A program made the position numbers and the translations under genes. The notes under the pieces were generated by a model that worked only from the letters and a program-made list of their open reading frames with translations, was not told the DNA's origin and searched no databases. Positions 24,206 to 32,355 of a DNA stretch of 64,000 bases are shown here, piece by piece (within the stretch, counting starts at the first letter, position 1; every line of letters starts with the position of its first letter). Source of the DNA: an uncultured Bacteroidales bacterium (GTDB taxonomy: Bacteria > Bacteroidota > Bacteroidia > Bacteroidales > P3); the NCBI GenBank assembly GCA_900314925.1, contig OMXC01000016.1:1-64000 (forward strand). Direction: 5' to 3'.

Positions 24206-26641
24206 ATGCTACTATCTGAACTACAGACCGGTGAGCGTGCCGTTGTGGTGCGTGTGTCCGGTCACGGGGCTTTCCGCAAGCGCATCATAGAGATGGGATT
24301 CATCAAGGGCGTCACCGTCGAGGCGGTGCTCAACGCCCCGCTGAAGGACCCGATAAAATACCGCATCATGAACTTCGAGGTGTCGCTGCGGCGCAGCGAT
24401 GCCCGTAAGGTGGAGATTGTCAGCGAGCGTGAGGCCGAGAAGGAGATTGTGCACCACGACGACTACCGCCCCCTGGAGGCGCCTGACTGCGACGCCATGC
24501 ACCACATCGCCGAGGAGCGCTCGAAGACCATCAACGTGGCCCTGGTGGGCAACCCCAACTGCGGCAAGACCAGCATCTTCAACATCGCGGCCCACGCCCA
24601 CGAGCGTGTGGGTAACTACAGCGGCGTGACCGTAGACGAGAAGGTGGGCACCTTCACCCACGGCGGCTACACCTTCAATCTGGTAGACCTGCCGGGCACC
24701 TACAGCCTCAGCGCCTACTCGCCCGAGGAGCTCTACGTGCGCAAGCACATCATCGAGAAGTCGCCCGACATAATACTCAACGTGGTGGACGGGAGCAACC
24801 TGGAGCGCAACCTGTACCTGACGACGCAATTGATAGACATGGACATCACCATGGTGATGGCGCTGAACATGTACGACGAGCTGCAGCGCAGCGGCGACAA
24901 GCTCGACATTGAGCAGCTGGGCACCCTGCTGGGCATGCCCATAGTTCCTACTACCGGCCGCAACGGCGACGGCATAGACCGCTTGTTCGACAAGATTATT
25001 GAGGTCTATGAAGGTCGCGACACGAAGACGCGTCACATACATGTGAACCACGGCAAGGTGCTGGGCGACTGCATAGCGCGGCTGCGCACGGAGCTTTACG
25101 AGCACGGCTTCAGCGATACGCTGAGCACGCGCTTCCTCAGCATCAAGCTGCTGGAGAACGACCGCCAGCTGGAGCAGTATGTGGCCGACCGCGACCCGGA
25201 CGGCAGTGTGCTCAAGATGCGCGACAGGATTGCCGAGGAGTTCAAGAAGGAGAGCGGCCGACGGCTGGTGGACAAGGATGTCAGCAAGGGGCATCAGATG
25301 ACGGTGGAGGACAAGCGTCAGGACATCGAGAGCGCCATCACCGACGCCAAATATGCCTTTGTGCGCGGCGCGCTGGCTGAGTGCTACGTCAAGAACGAGA
25401 AGAGCACCCTGCACGCCAATACCGACAAGATCGACGCCATAGTCACTCACCGCTGGATAGGCTACCCCATCTTCCTGCTGGTGATGTTCGTCACCTTCTT
25501 CTGCACGTTCGCTGTGGGGCAGTATCCGATGGACTGGCTCGAGGCTTTGTTCGGTTGGCTGGGCGACGTCGTGGGGTCAGCCATGAGCGACGGGCCGCTG
25601 AAGAGTCTGCTGTGCGACGGCATCATCGCCGGCGTGGGCTCGGTGCTGGTCTTCCTGCCCAACATACTGATACTGTATCTCTTTATCTCCTTCATGGAGG
25701 ACAGCGGCTACATGGCGCGCGCGGCGTTCATCATGGACAAGCTGATGCACCGCATGGGGCTGCACGGCAAGAGTTTCATACCGATGATCATGGGCTTCGG
25801 CTGCAATGTGCCGGCCATCATGGCCACACGCACCATCGAGGACCGCAAGTCGCGGCTGCTCACCATGCTGGTGATACCCATGATGAGCTGCTCGGCGCGC
25901 ATACCGGTGTACGTGATACTGGTGAGCGCCTTCTTCAGCAAGTGGGCCGCCTTTGTGCTCATGGGGCTCTACCTGCTGGGCATGGTGATGGCGGTGCTGA
26001 TGGCCAAGCTTTTCAGCCGCTTCTTTGTCAAGGGCGAGAGCCTGCCCTTCGTCATGGAGCTGCCGCCCTACCGCATGCCGACGGCCAAGGCCGTGCTGCG
26101 CCACACCTGGGAGAAAGGCAAGGAATACCTCAAGAAGATGGGTACCATCATCCTCGGCGCCAGCATCATAGTGTGGGCGCTGAGCTACTTCCCCACCAAC
26201 GAGGACCGTCGGCTGCAGGCCGAGAACTCGTACATGGCCAAGATAGGCAAGACCATAGAGCCTGTGATGCGCCCGTGCGGCTTCGACTGGCGCCAGAGCG
26301 TGTCGCTGCTGGCCGGCGTGGGAGCCAAGGAGGTGGTGGCCAGCACCATGGCTGTCGTCTACGCCACGAGCAGCGACGAGGCGGCGATGCTGGAGGAGGA
26401 CTTTGAGAGCGAGGAGAACGAGAGCCGCATCAGCGAGCTGATACGCAACAATATGTCGCCTCTGAGCGCCATGTCTATGCTGCTGTTCATACTGCTATAC
26501 ATGCCGTGTGTGAGCACCATAGTGGCTATCAAGAACGAGAGCGGCAAGTGGAAGTGGGCGTTGTTCACCATGGCTTACACCATTGGGCTGGCATGGATTG
26601 TCAGCACGCTGGTGTTCCAGATAGGGAGCCTGTTTTGTTAA
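24206..26641 (+). CDS. feoB: Ferrous iron transporter, FeoA-FeoB fusion
   Basis: 811 residues. Residues 1-75 are a FeoA (SH3-like) domain, with GAFRKRIIEMGFIKG and FEVSLRRSDARKVEI. Residues 105-270 are the FeoB G domain: G1 GNPNCGKTS (115-123), G3 DLPG (161-164), G4 NMYD. The rest is the membrane domain with two Gate-type repeats, including GFGCNVPAIMATRTIEDRKS and LLAGVGAKEVVASTMAVVYA. It imports Fe2+ across the inner membrane. FeoA is often separate; here it is fused, as in many Bacteroidetes. The next gene encodes the Cys-rich partner. Confidence 0.97.
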   Translation: MLLSELQTGERAVVVRVSGHGAFRKRIIEMGFIKGVTVEAVLNAPLKDPIKYRIMNFEVSLRRSDARKVEIVSEREAEKEIVHHDDYRPLEAPDCDAMHHIAEERSKTINVALVGNPNCGKTSIFNIAAHAHERVGNYSGVTVDEKVGTFTHGGYTFNLVDLPGTYSLSAYSPEELYVRKHIIEKSPDIILNVVDGSNLERNLYLTTQLIDMDITMVMALNMYDELQRSGDKLDIEQLGTLLGMPIVPTTGRNGDGIDRLFDKIIEVYEGRDTKTRHIHVNHGKVLGDCIARLRTELYEHGFSDTLSTRFLSIKLLENDRQLEQYVADRDPDGSVLKMRDRIAEEFKKESGRRLVDKDVSKGHQMTVEDKRQDIESAITDAKYAFVRGALAECYVKNEKSTLHANTDKIDAIVTHRWIGYPIFLLVMFVTFFCTFAVGQYPMDWLEALFGWLGDVVGSAMSDGPLKSLLCDGIIAGVGSVLVFLPNILILYLFISFMEDSGYMARAAFIMDKLMHRMGLHGKSFIPMIMGFGCNVPAIMATRTIEDRKSRLLTMLVIPMMSCSARIPVYVILVSAFFSKWAAFVLMGLYLLGMVMAVLMAKLFSRFFVKGESLPFVMELPPYRMPTAKAVLRHTWEKGKEYLKKMGTIILGASIIVWALSYFPTNEDRRLQAENSYMAKIGKTIEPVMRPCGFDWRQSVSLLAGVGAKEVVASTMAVVYATSSDEAAMLEEDFESEENESRISELIRNNMSPLSAMSMLLFILLYMPCVSTIVAIKNESGKWKWALFTMAYTIGLAWIVSTLVFQIGSLFC

Positions 26642-26654
26642 AGGGCATGAGTTT

Positions 26655-26846
26655 ATGTGGCAGACAATAATAGTTGTTATCATACTGGCCGCGACGCTGT
26701 TCTTCGTCGTCCGCTGGCTGGTGCGCACGCTGAAGGGCAAGGGAGGCTGCTCGTGCGGCTGCCAGGGATGCCCGCGGTCGGGTGGGGGAGAGTGCCACTG
26801 CGCCGACCGCTTGCACCTGCCCGACATTGACCTTGACGGCAAATGA
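26655..26846 (+). CDS. FeoB-associated Cys-rich membrane protein
   Basis: 63 residues. One N-terminal membrane helix (IIVVVIILAATLFFVVRWLV) is followed by a Gly/Cys-rich tail with CSCGCQGCP and ECHC. It matches the short FeoB-associated proteins that follow feoB in Bacteroidetes and Firmicutes and may act as a FeoC-like partner or metal-handling accessory. Starts 13 bp after feoB; a terminator follows its stop at once. Confidence 0.85.
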   Translation: MWQTIIVVIILAATLFFVVRWLVRTLKGKGGCSCGCQGCPRSGGGECHCADRLHLPDIDLDGK

Positions 26847-26854
26847 ACACTGTG

Positions 26855-26889
26855 ACGCAATATTCTGATGGATATTGCGTTTCTTTTTC
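26855..26889 (+). terminator. Terminator of the feo operon
   Basis: Perfect 9-bp stem ACGCAATAT (26855-26863) / ATATTGCGT (26872-26880) with an 8-nt loop, followed by TTCTTTTTC. It lies 9 bp past the Cys-rich gene and only 19 bp before the next start codon, so the downstream peptidase gene needs a promoter inside or beside the hairpin. Confidence 0.8.
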
Positions 26890-26908
26890 ACATAAGCATA
26901 AATACACC

Positions 26909-28588
26909 ATGAAAAGACTCGTTATTTTAGTCCTGATGGGCTGTGTGTTGCCAGCGCTGGCCTGCACCAATCTCATCGTGTCGAAGGGTGCCTCCGCTGA
27001 CGGCAGCACCTTCATCACCTACGCCGCCGACAGCCACACACGCTACGGGCAGCTGCGCTACTGTCCCGCCGCCGACCACCCCGAGGGGGCGACGCTGAAG
27101 CTCTACAACTACGGAAGTCTTAAGTTCCAGATAGAGATACCGCAGCCGGCACACACCTACCAGGTGGTGGGCTTCATCAATGAGCATCAGCTGGCCATCG
27201 GCGAGACCACCTGGGGCGGCATCAGCCCGCTGGACAAAGGCAACGCCGAGGGCATCGACTACGGGAACCTCATCTACGTCACCCTGCAAAGAGCCAAGAA
27301 CTGCCGCGAGGCCATCAAGGTGATGCACGAACTGGTGAGCACCTACGGCTATGCCGACGGCGGCGAGAGTTTCTCGCTTGCCGACCCTAACGAGGTGTGG
27401 CTCTTCGAGATCACAAGCAAGGGCAGCGAGAAGGGCGCCGTGTGGGTGGCGCGCCGCGTGCCCGACGGTTACATCTGTGGTCATGCTAATCAGGCGCGTA
27501 TCACTACCTTCCCGCAGATGCGCAAGGAGAGCTACAAGAGCATCGACAGCCGCAACCTGAAATACATAGACCGTCCCGAGGTGGAGTGCGTGTACGCCAG
27601 CGATGTCGTCAAGTTCGCCAAACAGCGAGGCTGGTACAGCGGCAAGGATGCCGACTTCAGCTTTGCCGACACCTACAACCCGCTGACCTTCTCCGGCCTG
27701 CGCGCCTGCGTGGCACGCGTATATGCTATGTTCAACCGCGCTGCCGACGGAATGAAACGATATGAAGCCTTCGCCATGGGCGACAAGAGCGCCGAGCGGC
27801 TGCCACTGTGGGTGAAGCCCAACCGCAAACTCACCGTGCAGGATGTGATGGCCTTGATGCGCGACCACTTCGAGGGTACGCCGATGGATATGACGCAGGA
27901 CGTGGGCGCAGGCCCCTTCCATTGCCCCTATCGCTGGCGGCCCATGGACTTCGAGGTCGACGGACAGAAGTACGTCCACGAACGTGCCATCAGCACACAG
28001 CAGACGGGCTTCTCGTTCGTGGCGCAGTGCCGCGCATGGCTGCCCAGCAAGCTTGGTGGCATCATCTGGTTTGGCGTCGACGATACCTACTCAACAGTCT
28101 ATTGCCCCGTCTACTGCGGCGTCACGCAGGTGCCCGTCTGCTTCGAGGAGGGCAACGGCAGCATGAGCCGCTACAGCGAGACGGCGGCTTTCTGGCTCTT
28201 CAACCGCGTGGCCAACTTCTGCTACCTGCGCTACGACGCTATGATAAAAGACGTGCAGAAGGTGCAGCAGGAGCTGGAGACAGACTTTGTGCGTGACGAG
28301 ACGGCCCACGCCAAGCGCTGGGCGCAGGAGGACAACGAGCGGCGTCTCGTGGGCGAGCTCAACCGCTTCAGCAACGACCGCGCCGAACGCATGATGCGCC
28401 GCTGGAAGGAGCTCGACCAGATGCTTCTGATGAAGTATATCGACGGCAACATAAAGCATGAGAAGGACGGCAAGATAGAGACCACGGAGACCGGCGTGGT
28501 GCGCTTCCCGCAGCAGCCTCCATACCCGGCATGGTTCTACCGCCAGATTGTGGACGACAAAGGTGAGGTGCTGAGAGTTACCGAATGA
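26909..28588 (+). CDS. Secreted C69-family dipeptidase
   Basis: 559 residues from ATG 26909. Signal peptide MKRLVILVLMGCVLPALA, directly followed by CTNLIVSKGASADGST, in which Cys19 is the expected N-terminal nucleophile (Ntn-hydrolase). Further family blocks: INEHQLAIGETTWGG, SFSLADPNEVWLFEI, HANQARITTFP. C69 (formerly U34) dipeptidases release dipeptides or cleave them, here probably in the periplasm. A related gene lies at the right edge of the window (62920-64000). The plus-strand gene converges on the C25 protease gene with a shared terminator. Confidence 0.93.
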   Translation: MKRLVILVLMGCVLPALACTNLIVSKGASADGSTFITYAADSHTRYGQLRYCPAADHPEGATLKLYNYGSLKFQIEIPQPAHTYQVVGFINEHQLAIGETTWGGISPLDKGNAEGIDYGNLIYVTLQRAKNCREAIKVMHELVSTYGYADGGESFSLADPNEVWLFEITSKGSEKGAVWVARRVPDGYICGHANQARITTFPQMRKESYKSIDSRNLKYIDRPEVECVYASDVVKFAKQRGWYSGKDADFSFADTYNPLTFSGLRACVARVYAMFNRAADGMKRYEAFAMGDKSAERLPLWVKPNRKLTVQDVMALMRDHFEGTPMDMTQDVGAGPFHCPYRWRPMDFEVDGQKYVHERAISTQQTGFSFVAQCRAWLPSKLGGIIWFGVDDTYSTVYCPVYCGVTQVPVCFEEGNGSMSRYSETAAFWLFNRVANFCYLRYDAMIKDVQKVQQELETDFVRDETAHAKRWAQEDNERRLVGELNRFSNDRAERMMRRWKELDQMLLMKYIDGNIKHEKDGKIETTETGVVRFPQQPPYPAWFYRQIVDDKGEVLRVTE

Positions 28589-28594
28589 AAAGAA

Positions 28595-28620
28595 AAATGG
28601 TGGTCAAGTGACCACCATTT
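28595..28620. terminator. Bidirectional terminator between C69 dipeptidase and C25 protease
   Basis: Perfect 12-bp inverted repeat AAATGGTGGTCA (28595-28606) / TGACCACCATTT (28609-28620) with a 2-nt centre. T-rich tracts follow in both directions (cttttatc on plus; complement of agaaaa on minus). It lies between stops at 28588 and 28624. Confidence 0.88.
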
Positions 28621-28623
28621 CTT

Positions 28624-31600
28624 TTATCTCTTTATCACGCGGCATGTCGCGCTGCCCGAAGGCATTATTAACCGCAAGGTGTAGGCACCTGCCGGCATTG
28701 CCCGGAGGTCTATATGGCGTGTATTCTTGACGGTGGCGACGAGGCGGCCGTTGACGTCGTATACCTGTGCCTCATCCACTGCGCTGTCGAGGTGCAGCAT
28801 GTCGGTGGTGGGGTTGGGGTAGAGGCGCAGCTTCGTGCCCTCGGTGCCGTCAATGCCCTCGGTGGAGAAAGTGAGGTGGAGCGAAGCCGTGCTGTCACAG
28901 CCGTAGATGTCGGCGAAAAGCTGGCTATAGTCACCGTTCATGGTGTAGACGCTGTCATTCCAGATATATGATGAGCCTGTGTAGTTGACCACCGTGTCAA
29001 AGGTATGCTGCAATGGGTGTACGGTGACGGTGTAGAACACCACTGAACCGTCAGGGTTGATTATATGGTCGGGATGCTCTGTCGTGTCGCTGGCGCAGAT
29101 GTCCTGATGTACGTATGTGGCATTGCGCATATTGTGCGGCAGCGTTACATTGTCTATCCAGGCACGGTCGCTGCCATTGCTGACAGTGTAGTCTTTTTCA
29201 TAGGTGAAGCGGAAGGTATGGCTACCGGCGCTGACAGGGTAGGCTGCGCGGGTCCACTCCACTTCGCCAGAGGCGTTGAACATGTCGTTGCCGTCAATGT
29301 AGAAGTGAAACTTGTCGTAGTTGGCCTCAGACGACACCTTGTAGAAGAAGCTTATGCTGTCGGCATGGTCGATAGTGCAGCTGATGCTCATTTCCGCGGT
29401 CATGCTGCTACCCATGGTGTAGGACGAACCGGCGCAGTAGGAACCTTTATAGGGGTCGGTGTCGTATATCAGCCACTGAACGGTGCCTTGTGTCCAGCCG
29501 CTGAGGTTGAACTGGTTGCCCTCGAATGTCTCGCAGAAGCTGTTGCTGATTATTGTATTCAGGGTGTCAATGGATACTATTGTATTGCCGTTGGTCGTAG
29601 TGGCGTAGTCGACACTTACGTATAGGGGTACAATGACATCCTGCGGCAATGTACTGTCGGTGTGGATGACGAGGTTGATGCTCGTGCTGTCGCCGGCATC
29701 AATGATGTTGCCTCTTGCACGACCACTGCTCGTCAGCGTGCACATCGGTGTCGGCGTGTTGCAGGTGACTCTCCAGTTGTGCATGGCGGCATGTCCTTGG
29801 TTGTAGATGGTCAGCGTGATGGTGGTGCTGTCGCCGGGAAGCAGGTTTGGGCTGTGGTTGGAGTACTGCATGACAGTCACAGGAGCCACAACGGTCTGCG
29901 GATGGATACTTATGGCAGGGGTGCTGTTGCCACTCCAGTTGGCGGTGGCCGTGATGTTGACGTGGGTGAGGTCACCGGCCGTAGGGCTGACGGCGGCGAG
30001 CACGGTGGCGAAGCTTTGTTGTGCTCCGGTAGGCAGGCTGGCGATGGTGATGGTGTTGTTGAGCAGGGTGAGCACAGGTGACGAGGAGCTGAGAGTCATG
30101 GTCACGGAGTCAGCGTCGCTGTTGCCCTGATTCTCCACTATGATGTTGAGGCTCACGGTGTCGCCTGGGATGAGTGGTGAGGCAGGAGTCATTGTCATCA
30201 CCGACGGGAAGGCTCCTGTAGGAGCTATGATGGTGATGTTGCGGAAAGCTGTTTGGTACTGCTGTGCCGATGCCGTCAACTCATAGGTACCTACGGATAA
30301 ATTGCTGGGCAGCGTAAGTGTGGCTTGCCCAGAAGCATCGGCCCATGTGGCAGCCACAAGGGTGTGTATGACGGTGTCGTTCAAAGCCACATAGGCGTAT
30401 GGTACCGCGGTGACGCTGAGCGTGGTAGTGCCGTAGGTGATGGTGGGCGCTACGGTGAGTGTCATGACGTCGGCCTGAGTCAGGTAGGTCATCACAGACG
30501 GGTCGCCCATCAGGTGATATATCTCCCAGTAGTAACCTTTGAGGCTTGAGGTAGACGACTGCACGGCCATGTTGCCAGCCATCATGATGGCGCCCTGTGC
30601 CGCCACCCACTGCGAGTAGGCCTCGCCGTGAGTGTGGTACATGCGGTCGTATGCACCGAGGTTGTTGCTGTTGTAGGCCATGCTCATGCCGGGACCTACG
30701 CTGCTACGGACACCTACCGTCCAGTAGAAGTCTTCACCCCAGTAGGTATAGTCGCTGCCGCCGATATAGCCTACAGCGCCGGCATACTCGGCCTTGCGGA
30801 GCAGGGCCTCGCCGAAGCACACGCTCTCGCCGTACATGTTGGTCTGGCAGCAGTTGCCTATCATCAGGCCGAACTTATGGTTGTTGCTCATGGTGCTGAC
30901 ATGGGTGTTGCCGAAGTTGGGGTTGCTCCAGCCGTCGGAGCCGCCATGGGCTGTATAGTTTATCAGGCCTGCCCCCATGTTGTAGAGACTTCGCACGGTG
31001 GCCGCATTGCCTGAGCCATTGCCGTATACCGATACGTTGGTGACACCGGCGGGCACTATCGAGGTGTTGTTCTTGAAGTAGTGGACGTTGGCCCAGCCGT
31101 GGGCGCCGTTGATGTAGTTGGTGATGGCATAGTCCATGGCGGGGTCGCCATATCTATAGCCGTTGTCGCCACTGTTGCCACCGTCGACACCGGCCACCAT
31201 CACGGCGCGGTCAAGGAACGACGGGTCCGGGAAGGTGTACTGCTCGTACATCAGTGTCTTCTGTATCTGCGGGATGAGCTGGCTGACGTTCTGCGCCGAG
31301 AAACGGCCGCTGTAGCAGTCTGGGATGATGTCGCCCGAGGTCCATGAGATATAGTACAGGTCGGTGATGTGGCTGCTGGAGCCTTGGTTGCCGTTGAAAG
31401 CGGGTATCTGCTGTACGTCGCCCACAAAGAGCACGTATGTGGGTGCCGGCGACGCTGCGGTGGCGTTGTTGTACTGGCTCTGCAGGTAGGCTTGTATCGA
31501 GGTGGTTGTGGTGCCTACTGTGGGGTCGTTGGTATAAACTATGTCGGTGATGAATCCTTTACGTTTCTTCCACTGCACAAAACTGTCCAGCTGGCCCTGG

Positions 31601-32307
31601 AACGAGCTGTGCGCCACGATAAGGTAGCGCACCGGTGCTGCCGTGGCCACACCCTTGGGGTATAGGCTGTTGATGACGCCGTTGCCACTGTTGAATGCCG
31701 GCGTGTGGTAGCGCTCGAACATGTTGAGTGTGGCCTCCTTGTCGGCGCCGATATAGCGGACGCTAAGCGTGGCACTGCGGCATACGATATACTGGCCTGT
31801 GGCAGGGTTGTAGCGCACCGGCGAGAACTGAAGGCGCGCCAGACGGCGGTCTCGGGCTATGCCGACGGCCTCCACCAACGCCTCTTGCTGGCCGTAGTAT
31901 TTGTCAGTCTTGTAAAGGCTCTTGTTGATGGACAGCTGTGGTGTTGAGGTGTCGCTCTTGGTGCGCGGCATCTGGGTGGGCGCCAGCCAGTGGCTCAGGG
32001 CTCCAAGGGTGTCGTATACGGCACCGGTGACCTCCACGCGGAAGTCGCTGCACAGCGGCACTTCTATAAGCTTTGAGAAAGTGGGTAGACACGGTTCGCC
32101 GATGTTGCTTGACGGCAAGTAACCCTCTATCGTCAGTGTGCTGAACTGCTCGCCGCAGATGGTGGTCTTCCCCACGGTGGGCTTGTCAACGGCAAGCTCT
32201 ATGCGCAGCTCGTCATAGCTGTCGTTCACTATGCGGCAGCTTTTCTCGTCTTGGGCGTAGGCGTTCATGGCCGCCAGCATTCCAAGTGCAATGATTAAGC
32301 GTTTCAT
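28624..32307 (-). CDS. Gingipain-like C25 cysteine protease, T9SS type A cargo
   Basis: 1227 residues. Signal peptide MKRLIIALGMLAAMNAYA; propeptide-like region to about 210; catalytic domain about 215-640 with YLIVAHSSF, VLFVGDVQQIPAF, His454 in NYTAHGGSDGW and Cys487 in GNCCQTNMYG. The His-Cys spacing of 33 equals that of the gingipain dyad. Ig/CARDB-like domains fill about 640-1000, a jelly-roll domain about 960-1080, and a type A sorting domain ends it (LRLYPNPTTDMLHLDSA ... AGAYTLRLIMPSGSA). Exported and surface-attached by the T9SS. P1 specificity (Arg or Lys) cannot be read from sequence alone. Confidence 0.93.
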   Translation of the reverse strand: MKRLIIALGMLAAMNAYAQDEKSCRIVNDSYDELRIELAVDKPTVGKTTICGEQFSTLTIEGYLPSSNIGEPCLPTFSKLIEVPLCSDFRVEVTGAVYDTLGALSHWLAPTQMPRTKSDTSTPQLSINKSLYKTDKYYGQQEALVEAVGIARDRRLARLQFSPVRYNPATGQYIVCRSATLSVRYIGADKEATLNMFERYHTPAFNSGNGVINSLYPKGVATAAPVRYLIVAHSSFQGQLDSFVQWKKRKGFITDIVYTNDPTVGTTTTSIQAYLQSQYNNATAASPAPTYVLFVGDVQQIPAFNGNQGSSSHITDLYYISWTSGDIIPDCYSGRFSAQNVSQLIPQIQKTLMYEQYTFPDPSFLDRAVMVAGVDGGNSGDNGYRYGDPAMDYAITNYINGAHGWANVHYFKNNTSIVPAGVTNVSVYGNGSGNAATVRSLYNMGAGLINYTAHGGSDGWSNPNFGNTHVSTMSNNHKFGLMIGNCCQTNMYGESVCFGEALLRKAEYAGAVGYIGGSDYTYWGEDFYWTVGVRSSVGPGMSMAYNSNNLGAYDRMYHTHGEAYSQWVAAQGAIMMAGNMAVQSSTSSLKGYYWEIYHLMGDPSVMTYLTQADVMTLTVAPTITYGTTTLSVTAVPYAYVALNDTVIHTLVAATWADASGQATLTLPSNLSVGTYELTASAQQYQTAFRNITIIAPTGAFPSVMTMTPASPLIPGDTVSLNIIVENQGNSDADSVTMTLSSSSPVLTLLNNTITIASLPTGAQQSFATVLAAVSPTAGDLTHVNITATANWSGNSTPAISIHPQTVVAPVTVMQYSNHSPNLLPGDSTTITLTIYNQGHAAMHNWRVTCNTPTPMCTLTSSGRARGNIIDAGDSTSINLVIHTDSTLPQDVIVPLYVSVDYATTTNGNTIVSIDTLNTIISNSFCETFEGNQFNLSGWTQGTVQWLIYDTDPYKGSYCAGSSYTMGSSMTAEMSISCTIDHADSISFFYKVSSEANYDKFHFYIDGNDMFNASGEVEWTRAAYPVSAGSHTFRFTYEKDYTVSNGSDRAWIDNVTLPHNMRNATYVHQDICASDTTEHPDHIINPDGSVVFYTVTVHPLQHTFDTVVNYTGSSYIWNDSVYTMNGDYSQLFADIYGCDSTASLHLTFSTEGIDGTEGTKLRLYPNPTTDMLHLDSAVDEAQVYDVNGRLVATVKNTRHIDLRAMPAGAYTLRLIMPSGSATCRVIKR

Positions 32308-32355
32308 CTATGTTGTGTGGCTTATTGTATCTATTTAGTTCTTTTCTCCTGTTGT